Shown: piece by piece, positions 21,400 through 32,589 of the stretch
Layout of the letters: each line of letters starts with the position of its first letter
How positions within the stretch are numbered: position 1 is the stretch's first letter
From: Eledone cirrhosa
Lineage: Eukaryota > Mollusca > Cephalopoda > Octopoda > Eledonidae
Assembly: GCA_964016885.1 (NCBI GenBank)
Contig: OZ024743.1
Location: forward strand, 192,192,155-192,256,154
DNA length: 64,000 nt
Direction: 5' to 3'
Made by a program: the position numbers and the translations under genes
Notes under the pieces: model-generated
The model's input: the letters and a program-made list of their open reading frames with translations, nothing else
What the model was told of the DNA's origin: nothing
Databases searched by the model: none

Positions 21400-23170
21400 A
21401 GTCAATAGTCTAAAGAAGAGTGGACTCTACCAGATAGAATAACCATTAACACCCTACATGAGGTTAAACTCTTTTCATCTTTGAGCCAACAACACAACTA
21501 TTGGTTAAGTGATATTTTCATTATAATACACCTGTAGCATAGAAAAAAAATGAACTAAAAGAAAAGTTAAAAGAATATAAAGTGAACCTAAGTGCTTTTA
21601 TAAAAGAAGATTCAGGAGTGACAAAGATATTACTGGATATATCTCTTGCCCAACTATTTTAACATATAACTGAACTTCTTAGATTATTAAAGCTATACAA
21701 ATGTATTTCGTAGTATACTAAATACGACTTTTTGCAATATAAAAGATAGAGGCTGGCATTTTCTTTACTGCTATCTAAAGAATACATTTTGGTACAAATC
21801 ATCTTAATTATCTTTTGGAAATATTTTCAATGCATAAAAGAGTTAAGTAATTTTTACACAATGTTTTATTTGTGTATTTATTTATTTTATTTTTTAAGCT
21901 AACTTATGGTATGGAAAAAGTATTATATTAAAGGCCAAGTTAAGTTGGCGGTCTGGAAAATTCTAAATATTGCTAGTATTGATTTTGAAACACAACAACC
22001 TGTATTCAGAAACTAACAGTGCACAAGTTTGTATGTGTACTTAGAATGCTTCACAGCACTTTCTAAATTTCCATCAATAAAGATATACAAACAATGATTT
22101 GCACTTGGATTCTTACAAGAACCCCCATTTCACTGCATTTCTGCTGAATTATTAAAACTAAATTCATTGTTTGCAATAGCATGCATAGAGAAATTGCAAA
22201 TCTAATGTAATTTTCTTTCTTAAGAAATATCAAGTAGTTTTCTCTCCAGTATGATTATGAAAGCTTAAGAAAGAAGAATTGGTAAGAACTGATTAAAGCA
22301 AAACTTAAACTTCTACTTCCCCATGAGCTCGAAGAAAGGAAAGGCCAGCTGGGATTTGCCAAGAGGTGAAATGAATTGTAATTGGAACTTCATAGATTGA
22401 AGAACCAGTTTTTGAAATAATAAAGAAGATTTCAACAAAGTTTCACTGGTGATCTAGTTGCAAATGAAATGAGTTTGAAATGGCACAAACTGAGAGGTTA
22501 ACAAGAAGTTCTAAATTTACATAAATAATATCTGAAGAAAATTTCAAGCCATTGACGAACAACAATGTAGGCTGAGGCAGCAATGTTTTCATAAGAAAAT
22601 CAATGTCTGACAAACTGTTCTGAACAATCAGAATGTAGATATAAAACTTCTTATGTCTTTGCAAGAAACATTTCATAAAAGTACTAACAGACAACATAAA
22701 TACACCCTCTAGCTCAGCATATTTAATAATTACACAGCAACACAGGCCCAGATGTCTTGGTTCAAGTCATTGTTTCGTTATTCTATAGTTTTATTTCTTT
22801 TTGTGTTGTTATGTTACAAGCAGAAATACAGTAAAGCAACAAAGATAGAAAAGAACCCTCTTTACAATTATTTTGACAGCAGAGCCCATGGTGTGAAGAC
22901 AGATGCCAAAATGTGTTGTCAAAAGATGTTGGTTTGGAAATTTGTTGTTTTCAGTTCTAAAAACTTGGAATAATGCTTATGTTAGGGACTGTTTAATTTG
23001 TACTGAAGCGAAGAATGTCTGTGTTTATTCTATGTAAATTTACCAAGTGCAAGACATAAATTTGTTTATAGTCCGACAATGAACACAAACAGAATATGTG
23101 ATCATGTCATAAACAGACCTATTTTGATTTGACATAATGGTGGACATTAAGTGTGGTGAATAAACATAAA
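21400..23170. other. AT-rich stretch without recognised features
   Basis: Short random frames only. No gene, RNA or repeat family recognised. Confidence 0.45.
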
Positions 23171-23339
23171 AAGATATTATATTTTCCAAAGATCGATCTG
23201 ATATATATATATAACTTTGTAATTGTCTATAACTTTGTGTGTGCATGTGTGTGTGACTATACTATGATGAAAAATGGAAATGAGAAACTCATAATATACA
23301 TCATATAGTATTATATATATAATGCATATATATATACAT

Positions 23340-23431
23340 ATATACATATCATCATCATCATCATCATCGTCATCATCATTTAACTTCATTTATGGCAGAG
23401 CAGATTGTGTGTGTGTGTGTGAAGGTGCGCA

Positions 23432-23468
<37 letters not shown>

Positions 23469-23497
23469 AAGCGCGCACACATGTGAGTGTGTATATT
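23340..23497. repeat. (CAT)n and (GT)n microsatellites
   Basis: CAT tract at 23349-23385 followed by GT tracts at 23406-23468. A poly-Asp pseudo-frame arises on the minus strand. Confidence 0.9.
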
Positions 23498-24250
23498 ATT
23501 ATCATCATCATCACCATCATCATAATCACCATTTAACATCCATTTTCCATGCTAGCATGGGTTTGACGAGTTGTCCCATTGTGAAGCAGGTCAGATCAGG
23601 TGATAGTATCTTGCTTATACAGAACTGCTTCTGGTTTATTTTCTACGGCTGGATGCCCTTCCTAATGCCAACCACATTTACACATTTACAGTGTGTTGGG
23701 TGGTTTTTATTGTGGCAGCAAAATAACTAACTGACAAGTTGGACTGGCTACTTTTTCACGTCACCAGCACAACCACTATACAGGGTGGATCAGTTGCTTT
23801 TTGTTGTATCACCGATACAACTACTTTACAGAATGGATTGGGTGTGTATTTGTCCTGACACCAACATGAACACTTTACAGGGTGGACTGGGTGCTTTTTG
23901 TCATGTTACCAACATGACAACCATACAGCGTGGACTGGGTGCTTATTTGTCATGTCACCAGTATGACCACATTACTGAGTGAACTGGGTGATCATTGTTA
24001 TGTCACCAGCACAAGCACATTACATAGTGGACTAGGGACTTTTATTATGTCACCACCATGACCACCTTACAGGGTGGTCTAAAAGCTTTTAGCCATTTCA
24101 GCAGTATTGTGGGAGTGTGTCCAGCTTTCTATGCTTGTATGCATGGGTTGGACAAGACAGGTGTATCTGATATGGAAGGTGGGGTATTAGGAGACAGTGT
24201 GGTGTGTGTATGTAAGATGGTGATTAGAGGGCTAGATCTGAGGTGGAGTA
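23498..24250 (-). repeat. LINE 3' UTR copy with expanded internal tandem repeats
   Basis: From (CAT)n through 'ccatgctagcatgggtttga' and 'ggctggatgcccttcctaat' to a run of units of about 55 bases: 'acagggtggactgggtgct', 'tttttgtcatgttaccaac', 'atgacaac'. About six to seven degenerate units fill 23690-24080. Other copies of the tail carry two or five units. Confidence 0.8.
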
Positions 24251-24444
24251 CTTAGCTGCTGAAAGGTGGAATATATATTTAGGTGCAGGCATTAGTGTGT
24301 GGATAACAATCTACACAGCTACCTTGTTCTGGGTTCAGGGTCTCTGCATGGCACCTTGGACAAGTTCCTTCTACTATAGCCTTGGGTTGACCAATACTGC
24401 GTGAGTGAAATTTGGTAAATGGAAACCGTATAATCTGTGTGTAC

Positions 24445-24475
24445 ATATATATATATATATATACATATATATATG
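24445..24475. repeat. (TA)n microsatellite
   Basis: Alternating TA directly before the LINE fragment that starts at about 24478. Confidence 0.9.
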
Positions 24476-24477
24476 TC

Positions 24478-25388
24478 GCTGTAGCAGTGCTCCAGAGAGG
24501 AGAGTGACTTGGTGGTGGAACCGTAAAGTAGATGAGACAATTAAGGCCAAAAGACAAGTATGGAAAAAATAGAAGAAATGGGGGAAGCAGAGTACCCTAC
24601 CTGGAAGTCAGGAGGGTAGCTAGGTGACAAGTATACTTTGCAAAGAAGGAAACAGAAGATTAAAAATTTATTTTGCAACGTGAAGACCCGAGGGATGAGG
24701 TGTTCAGGATTGCAAGGTAGTGTAACAGGGGAAATGGTTTTGTTGTTGGAGAGAAGTGTGTCCAAGATGATAATGGTGCACTTGCCCTCACAGACACTGA
24801 AAAGAAGATAGCATGGAAGAGTCATTATGAAAGATTATTGGCTGAGGGGAATGCATGGGAGCAAGATGGTCTACCCCAAGAAGACTCAACAGAGGTCAGC
24901 AGCAACATAGTAAATAAGGCAATTAAGGATATGTTAGTGGGGAAAGCAGCTGGGCCATCTGGGATAGTCACTGAGATGTTGGAAGCATCTGGAATGGTGG
25001 ATCACACCTTAACCACTCATATTGTAAACCAAGTAATACTAAATGGTGTCATAATGAATGATTGGCATAGCAGAATCATTGTCAACTTCTACAAGAAGAT
25101 ACACTAGATAGAGAAAACTAAAGGCATCAAGTTGATGGACCAGGTTATGAAGGTAACAGAAAGAACTATAGCACAGCTGATTAGGGACCAGGTTAACCTG
25201 GATGAGATGCAGTTCAGATTTGTGCCAGGTAAAAGTACTACTGATGCCCTCTTCCGTGTGAACTAACTACAGGAGAAGTTCTTAGCTAAAAGTAAGCTCA
25301 TCTATTTGGTATTTGTTGATCTGGAGAAAGCTTTTGACAGAGTCCGTATTCCCATTATCGGGTGGGCTCTCAGAAAACTAGGAGTCTT
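24478..25388 (+). mobile_element. LINE fragment, truncated at both ends
   Basis: Starts in the linker after the endonuclease (RRVTWWWNRKVDETIKAKRQ), continues through KCVQDDNGALALTDTEKK and the N-terminal RT, and stops at LGV (25387), before the YADD box. The VFVDLEKAFDRV block is intact at 25308. At least four stops. There is no 3' UTR or ATG tail, so it is not a simple 5'-truncated insertion; its 3' part was deleted or never copied. Confidence 0.85.
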
Positions 25389-25800
25389 TCAATTTATATT
25401 GCTTATACTACATACAACAGGTATGAGTATCACTAAACTACAGATAGATTTCTTTACCTTCTCTATTCTATAACAAACATTACATGAATTTTATAACTGA
25501 ACCACTATTTAGTATTCTATAATACAGACAACAATTATACACCTTACATTATAAAAGATGCACACAGTCTCCCACTGGTATTCAATATAACAGGATGAAT
25601 AACAGCAAACAACTAAATTTCCTCTTAAGCAAAATATAATTTACAGCTATCATTGCAAATTGAGCAAACGTTTGTCTATTTAACAACTCAATATTTACTA
25701 AACTTTCAGTGGCAAGAAAATAGTTCTGAATCAACAACACTACTACTGAAAATACTATTAATATATCAAACTACAATAAAAGAAATACACATGTGAATGG
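25389..25800. other. AT-rich stretch without recognised features
   Basis: Nothing recognisable. Confidence 0.4.
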
Positions 25801-25804
25801 GTAT

Positions 25805-25965
25805 CATTATCATCATATAACATCCAATTTTCACCCTTCATGGGTGTACGTGTGTGTGTGTGTGTGTGTTTATATCGTCATCATTGTCATATAACATCCA
25901 ATTTCCACGCTTGCATGGCTGTGTGTGTGTGTATCATCATCATCATTTTCGTCATTGTTCTTATT
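25805..25965 (-). repeat. Two short LINE/SINE tail fragments with GT tracts
   Basis: 'ataacatccaattttcaccc' and 'ataacatccaatttccacgc' each follow CAT-rich sequence and each ends in a (GT)n run. Confidence 0.6.
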
Positions 25966-26527
25966 GTGCAAGTGAGTTTAGAAGTTTCTTTGAGTATGAA
26001 AATAAAGTATGTGTTAAATATGGCTTGATCTATGAGAGCACATCTTACAGAGAGTGTATCAAGAATCAGTGTATTAGTCAAGTACAGTGAAGAAACTAGA
26101 ATGTGCTAAACATTTCAGCATTGGTGTGGGAAGAAATACAAATGTCAAGAGAATTTGTGTGTATTAAAGTCACTGAAGATGATGGCTAAAGAAAGAGATG
26201 AGTTGAGACAGATGGTCTCAATGCAGGGTGAGAGACAATTGAATTGCAAATGGTTGAAGAAAATGTGATTAACTAAGTGAGTAACTAAAATATGATCTAC
26301 ATAGTCTAATGTATTCAACATTTCAACAGCTAACAAAGAAGGGACTGCTGCTTTCTTTGTCTTCATTTCCTTCCAGTCACACCAAACACATTTATGTTAA
26401 TCTCAACAGCTGGTCGCTCTGTTGATTTCATTTGGAGTATTCTTTCAATATCCCACTTATATTTTCTATTCAACAACCACACATAGTACAACTGTCATGT
26501 CTCTTTCTTTTCATTATTACTGGAGAC

Positions 26528-27385
26528 AGAGCATAGTGGATTGGCAGTATCAGGAGAGCATCAAACACAATGCTTCAAATCCCATCGACGTTAGCTTTGC
26601 CTTTCATCCTTCCGGGGGTCGATAAAATATAGTACCAGTAATGTACTGGGGCCGATTTAATTGACTTCCCCACCCAAAAAGGAAATTGCTGGCCTTGTGC
26701 CTAAAGTAGAAACAATTATTACTGGAGACAGAGGGTAGTGGATTGGCAGAATCAGTAGAGCATCAGGCAACATGATTTACAGCATATAGCTACAGCCCTT
26801 TATGTTTTGAGTTCAAATCCCACTGAGGTTAACTTTGCCTTTCATCTTTACAGGGTCAATAAGATAAAACACCAGTAATGCACTGGGGTTGATTTAATTG
26901 ACTTCCCCCTGACCCAAATTTGTTGACCATGTGCTTAAATCAGAAACCATCATTAATGAAGACAGAGGGTGATGGATTGGCAGTAATGATAGAGTGTCGG
27001 ACAACATGCTTTGCAGCATATAGGTACAGCTCTTTATGTTCTGAGTTCAAATCCTACCAAGGTTAGTTTTGCCTTTCATCCTTAGAGGGTCAATAAAATA
27101 TAGTAGCAGTTACACACTTGGGTCAATTCAATCGAATTTCCCCTCCCCCAAAATTGTTGGTCTTGTACCTAAATCAGAAACCATTATTACTGGAGACAGA
27201 GCGTGGTGGATTGGCAGAATTGGTAGAGCATCAGACAAAATATTCTGAGTTCAAATCCCACAGAGATCAACTTTGCTTTCGTCTTTCTGGGGTCAATAAA
27301 TTAAGGTACAAGTCAAGTACTGTGGTTAATCTAATTGATGATTTTCACCAACTTCAAATTCTACATAAATAAGGTGCTAAAACAT
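26528..27385 (+). repeat. Head-to-tail cluster of four tRNA-derived SINEs
   Basis: Four copies start at about 26535, 26725, 26956 and 27191. Each begins 'tggattggcag', has a B box 'gttcaaatcc' and ends 'ttgtgcctaaa.cagaaac', and the copies are joined by 'attattactggagacagag' or a close variant. The last copy has lost the stretch between the A and B boxes. The cluster arose by repeated insertion or by tandem duplication. Confidence 0.85.
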
Positions 27386-28009
27386 CTGGAGTGATTACTT
27401 TACAATGAAACAGTTTTTTTCTGCATTTACTACATTGTTATGAGTGTTATTTATGCATTCCCTTGAGAACATTCCCAACAAATTTTTATGATTTGAACTT
27501 TTTAATGTACAAATATTCCCTTCACATACATGCATACATGCATGAACACACCTCAAATGTTTTCCTGTGACTTAATTATACATTTTCTTTCAATCTTACT
27601 TCTGTCTTATACTTTATTGCTCTCACTCTCCATTCTGCTTTTCCTCTCTCTTGCTTGCTGTCTTTCACTCCCCTTTCTACTTTGGATCCATATACAATGT
27701 TCTCTTAATTGATCTCTTTCTTTCAACTATTCCCTATTCATTATGTCCCCTTGCGCATAGTTTTGATCTCTCCCTTGCGTTTTTAATGATCTCCATTAAG
27801 AAAATTTTTTTAATGATGTCTTAAACTCAAAATATATCTCTATGGAGTAAAAAGGTAGTTGAATAACATTTCAAACTGCAGTGATTTTCAAGTAATAATC
27901 TGGTTGATTTAAAAACTTTTAACGAGCTTACATGGTTTTAAAGAAATAGAACTGAGTGTACTAATGAACATATTTTTTCAGAGTTGAATATTGAATCTTT
28001 TGGTTAACT
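27386..28009. other. AT-rich stretch without recognised features
   Basis: T/C-rich 27590-27760 gives a hydrophobic pseudo-frame; no gene. Confidence 0.4.
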
Positions 28010-28710
28010 GAGTGAGGGGACACACTGGGGTGAGATGTGTGTAATTGTAAAAATCTACCTAAAGCTTTAATACTTGTATGATGTTAAATTGTTTCCAAGG
28101 TTTTTAAGGCAAGTATTTCACTCAATGTGTATATTAAATAAAAATGTGCTATATTCAAAAGACAGCACTATTGTTGTCTGCTAAAAAAAAAAAGAGAAGC
28201 AAAATACTTCCCAGAATTTGAGTCGTTGGAAGTAAACAAGAATTTGAGAAACTTGTTGAAACTTTATAAAACAGATGAAATGGTAAAAAATTATTATGTA
28301 ATAGAGTTGTGATACAAAAACTATACTCTAAACCAGAGTTTCCCAAACTTTTTCAAACGCGGAACCCTTTTTGGTTCAGAAACTTTTGAGGGAACCTCAA
28401 AGTCTAATACTGTTATATGATCGTATTATAAATATATCCCTCTACCATTTTTGCACGGAACCCCAGACACTTGTTTGCGGAACCCACTTTGACAACCGCT
28501 GCTCTAAACAACACTTAAAACATTTTAAATATCAAAATATTAAAACTTCATAAATATATTCTCCACTCAGGAGAAATTCAAAACTAGCAAAACCATCTAA
28601 ACATAATGTATTGATTAGCTGTCTCAGCTTATACACAGGGTTTAGATTTTTGCCCATTTATCAGAAATAAAACAGGGAGCCGGCTTATATTTGAGTATAT
28701 ATGGTAAGTT
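28010..28710. repeat. Interspersed repeat carrying a hAT-like MITE
   Basis: Parallel to 7128-7655, in the same orientation, with the 168-bp MITE at 28334-28501 as the main difference. Ends in 'atttgagtatatatggta'. Confidence 0.7.
28326..28509. mobile_element. hAT-type MITE with 8-bp target duplication
   Basis: Element 28334-28501 (168 bp) begins CAGAGTTTCCCAAACTT and ends AAGTGG-type inverted sequence closing in ...AACCGCTG; the termini pair imperfectly (CAG.G.TT..CAAA). It is flanked by CTCTAAAC at 28326-28333 and 28502-28509. The related repeat copy at 7433-7440 has a single CTCTAAAC. An 8-bp duplication with CAG...CTG ends is the hAT pattern. Non-coding. Confidence 0.85.
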
Positions 28711-28965
28711 TCTCTCCAGAATAACATGGCGTTAAGATCTGCATCATCATCTAAGTAATAAATATCTCAGGAATGAACAATAACAAACAAACCAAAATAC
28801 AAGGTAACACTCCTGCAACAGGAAATAAATTACCCTGCACTCCTGTCTGTGTTGTTTTTTCTATGTATCTAGTGGAGATAGTATATAGTAATACATTCAT
28901 AATGATATATTACAATGATATATTACTAGCTCTCGATTACACTGGATTAAACTTACATCCATAAG

Positions 28966-29365
28966 ATGGTGGATTGGCAGAGTTGTTAGATCATTGGACA
29001 ATGCTTAGCAGTATGTGTTCTGGCTCTAAGCTCTGAGTTCAAATCCTATCGAAATTTGGCTTTCAAATCCCATCCAACTTTGCCTTTCATCTTTCTGGCG
29101 TCAATAAATAAAGTACCAGTAAAATACTGGGGTCAATTTAATCCACTGTCTCCTTCCAACAAGTTACTGGCCTTGTGCCTAAATTAAAAATTATGACAGA
29201 ATTATTAGAGCATCAAACAAAATACTTTGCAGCATTAAGTAACAATATTTTATGTTCTGGGTTCAAATCCTACTGAGGTTAACTTTGCCTTCCATCCTTC
29301 TTAGGTCAATAAAATAAAGTACCAATCACACACTGGGTTCAGTGCAATCAGCAACCATTCCACAC
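28966..29365 (+). repeat. Two tRNA-derived SINEs, diverged
   Basis: First copy 28968-29185 ('ggtggattggcagagttgtt', 'tgagttcaaatcctatc', 'ggccttgtgcctaaatt'); second copy from about 29190 ('gacagaattattagagcatc', 'ctgggttcaaatcctactga') to 29365. Confidence 0.75.
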
Positions 29366-29379
29366 ATGTTGTTGCATAA

Positions 29380-29740
29380 ATTCATCATGCTCATTTAACG
29401 TTAGCTTTCCCTGCTAGGAAGGGTTAGACAGGTCTACATAGACCAAGTTAGTACTGAAGCAGGGCTACTGACCCCTCAGACAGAACACAGGCTGGGGGTT
29501 CTACATCTTGCTTATGCATGGTCTCACTTTCTACCGAGTGCACAAGAGAGGTTGTCTTGTTTTTGATACAATTGAAGCGTCCTTCCAAATTTTTGGTTTG
29601 GCAAACTTTCTATGGATGGATGCCCTTCCTATCACCAACTACTTTACAGCATATACTGGGTGCAATCATTGTGTAAATCACCAGCACTAGGGAGGCTGTT
29701 ACGTCCTTGAGACAACTGAAGAGTCCTCTCAACCCTTTTT
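29380..29740 (-). repeat. LINE/SINE 3' tail fragment
   Basis: 'tcatttaacgttagctttcc', 'ggatggatgcccttcctatc' and 'gagtcctctcaaccc' are in the order expected for a minus copy; the same type as 7809-8065 and 38760-39015. Confidence 0.65.
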
Positions 29741-29944
29741 TTTTTGGCAATTAAAAATCCTAAATTAGAAATAGTAATCATACCACACCAAAATTTTACC
29801 ACATTCTTACTGTGTCAAACCTCAAACTTTCCCTCCCCACTTGATTTACACACTTCCCTACAAATATATATTACATAAAGAATATATTCTCAACAAAACA
29901 CACACGAAGACACACACACACACTCTACATTTTCACTAATTATC

Positions 29945-30180
29945 TTCCTTGAATATAACATCTCTTCTACTGAGTTACAGCATTCTCAGTAACACTATAT
30001 TATTTCCATTGGCCATTAGCTGACATGCTTCTCTCATATCGTTTCTTGATGAAGGACTACTGTCCAAAACATTGAACTCTCCCCTATTTCTTCCTTACAG
30101 CATGTAATTAGTTGCTTTGTATTTTCTGATCATTTGTCCCAACCCATATCAACATGGAAAATGAATAAATGGATGGATGA
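29945..30180 (+). mobile_element. Probable Penelope-type terminal fragment with decayed hammerhead
   Basis: 30046-30070 reads TTGATGA, a GGAC-TACT-GTCC hairpin, then AAAAC, matching CUGAUGA-helix II-GAAAC except for C3 to U and G12 to A. Both changes hit essential core bases, so it should be inactive. The downstream end is 'aaatggatggatgatg'. Assignment to a Penelope-type tail rests on this motif only. Confidence 0.4.
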
Positions 30181-30500
30181 TGTGTTGTTTTTCATTCCTG
30201 AAATCTTTATGGATATATTCACTTGAATTAATCTTCAAATATCAGTGAATAACAATTTCTGAGCTCATATCATTTCTTCTTACAACCAGACTGTTGATAG
30301 AGTGATGTTCTAAGCATGCAAAATTGTTAGTTAAAGGAATCCCTACTGTTCTAAATGTTGAGATTACATGTTTTAAATATTAATCCTTAGGCTAGAAATG
30401 CCATTGCATGTTGACATCTCAGTAGTAGGTTGCTGGGCCAAATAAGTTGTTCTGCAACTTAGAGTTAATTCGACAAAGAAAGTCTACCAAAGGTGAACTA

Positions 30501-30537
30501 ATCTCTCTCTCTATCTATCTATCTATCTATCTATCTA
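30501..30537. repeat. (CTAT)n microsatellite, left flank of LINE
   Basis: TC then CTAT units, directly followed by the GC-rich LINE. Matching tracts lie at 32516-32582 on the other side. Confidence 0.95.
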
Positions 30538-32514
30538 GGTCCATACACGACAACCTCCACCTCATGCGATACATCATAGAGAGGGTAGGGTGTAAACCCG
30601 GCTTCGGTGGGGCCCTGATCAACTTGGATCAATCTAAGGCTTTCGATAGGGTTGACCATCGTTACCTGGATGCGGTGCTCGAGGCGGCAGGCTTCGGGCC
30701 CGTGTTCAGTGGCTGGATTGCTGCAATGCACAACAGCAACATCTACTCAAGGGTCAAGGTGAACGGCTACCTCTCGGAGCCGTTCCATATTACGCGATCC
30801 ATTCGACAGGGATGCCCTCTCTCCTCCCTCCTGTACGTACTGACTCTCGAGCCACTACTGCAGAAGTTGGAGCTATTGCAGGGCATCCATCTGGAACCGG
30901 GACTGCGGAAAACGGCGTCGGCCTACGCCGACGACGTGACAGTAGTAGTGTCAAGTGCCTCGCAAATCGAGGAAGTTGGCACCTTACTGAAGGAATACGG
31001 GACAATTCCATCGGTTTGCAACTCGGATCGTGGAGAGGCAAACCGATGCCTTCCGATGGCGTCGTCAGACGCTGGACGGAAGGACCGGTAAAGCTGCTCG
31101 GGGTCTGGTTTGGTCCGGACCTCCAGGTGGAGAAGAAGTGGAACGAAGTAACGGCCAAGGTGTTTGTACTCACCCAGAAGTGGGCCGAGTACAAACTATC
31201 CTTGAAGGTCGAGCGGAGGTGGCGAACACTTTTATAGCGTCTGCCATCTACTACTGCTTGACCGTCGTGCCTTGTCCAGCCAAAACGCTCGCCAAAATGG
31301 AGCGCGCGCTCTTCCAATTCCTTTGGAAGAGGCGGGCTCCTTTGGTGAGAAGATCCATCTGCTGCCAACACTCTTCTAATGGAGGGCTGGGGATACCATG
31401 GTTGACGATGCGCAAACACGCGCTCAGGCTGCAGCATCTCTACGTATTCCTCACCGGACAACCGGTGTGGGCCTCGTTCATGAGGCAAGCCTTCCCATGA
31501 CTCGTCTCGCTGACCAAGCTGCAGTCCTGGGTCAAGCAAAGACCGAGGAAAATGGGCGACTGGCACATCGAATGTGCTCAGGCGCTCACAGCCCTCTGGC
31601 AGGCGGACCCGGCGATCAGTGGTGCTTCCACTTCGTCATTCTATAGAGGGTTGATCCGCAGCAAGTGCGACGACGCGCTCGGTGAAACTCTAGGTGTAGA
31701 GGAAGATGAACTGGCCAGTCTGTTTGGTAGGACCTTCCGCCCGGGACCGATGGACAACTTCCAAAAGTCCCTGGCCTGGCAGTGCTACCGAGGAGCTCTA
31801 CCAGTTCGAGACAAGCTCTACAGACATGGGCGCCCGGGCAGGGACCCTGCAAAAAAGATCTGTCCGAGGTGCGTGCGTAACGAAGAAACCGTCGCGCACA
31901 CATTCATACACTGCCCGGGCGTCACTGACCTGTGGGGCTATGTAGAACGACTATTGTCGCGGGTGGGACCAATCTGGTTGACCACCGAGTCCATTGTCAT
32001 GATCAAACCGCCACCCTCCTTCAAAAACGAAGGAGAGGCGGTTTTCCTTTGTGTGATAGCTATGGCGAAAGAGGTTGTATGGTGGACAAGGTTGAAAGGG
32101 CTGAGGTCAGACACCTTTCTCTCCGGCCAACAACTGATTCTTTTTTTCAAATACCACTTTGGAAGAAGAATCAGGATGGAGAGAGAGGTGCTGTACCCCA
32201 GCAAGTTTTATGAAAGGTGGGTGAAAGTGGCGAGAATGGCCCGAGTGAATGGGCCTTCTCTCTATATCAGCCTGTAGGTTGAGGAAAAGGAGGAGGAGAG
32301 GAAAGGAGTACAAACTCTTCGTACTCCTTGAGATGAGGGTTGCACATTTTTTCGGGGGTATGTGTTACCCATATGAACTGTCTCCCCCTATTGGGGAAAA
32401 TCGACTAATTTTTTAAATTGCATTTGTGATAACATTTTACACGTTTTTATTGTATGTAAACTTCCCCCTTTGTATTTGTCCCCTTCTTTTGTGCCTCTGT
32501 GGCTAATAAAGAAA
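30538..32514 (+). mobile_element. 5'-truncated Tx1/L1-like LINE inserted in a TATC microsatellite
   Basis: Markedly more GC-rich than its neighbours. RT blocks: LHLMRYIIERVG, ALINLDQSKAFDRVDHRYLD, SIRQGCPLSSLLYVL and AYADDVTVVVS (YADD box at about 30923). A frameshift near 31020 breaks the RT. The last frame, 31552-32277, encodes 241 residues with GRTFRPGPMDNFQKSLAWQ and CPRCVRNEETVAHTFIHC, a C-X2-C-X8-H-X4-C knuckle typical of L1/Tx1-group C-termini. The 3' end 'gtggctaataaagaaa' is followed by TATC and a second partial 'gtagcaaataaagaaa'. Dead copy, but moderately young. Confidence 0.8.
31552..32277 (+). pseudogene. C-terminal part of Tx1/L1-like ORF2 with CCHC-type knuckle
   Basis: 241 codons open to a stop at 32275. 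The knuckle CPRC...H...C lies at about residues 103-120, followed by a basic tail (KYHFGRRIRMEREVLYPSKF). In this LINE group the knuckle follows RT and is thought to bind nucleic acid. The true protein start is far upstream in the RT; the Met here is not a real start. Confidence 0.7.
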
Positions 32515-32589
32515 CATATCTATCTAGCTATCATCTGTAGCAAATAAAGAAATCTATCTATCTCCCTTTCTATCTCTCTCTCTCGGATT

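Noticed and set aside
22752..22973. 73-codon frame with a hydrophobic start
   Set aside because: Looks like a signal-anchor by chance; no homology recognised and no splice or promoter context.
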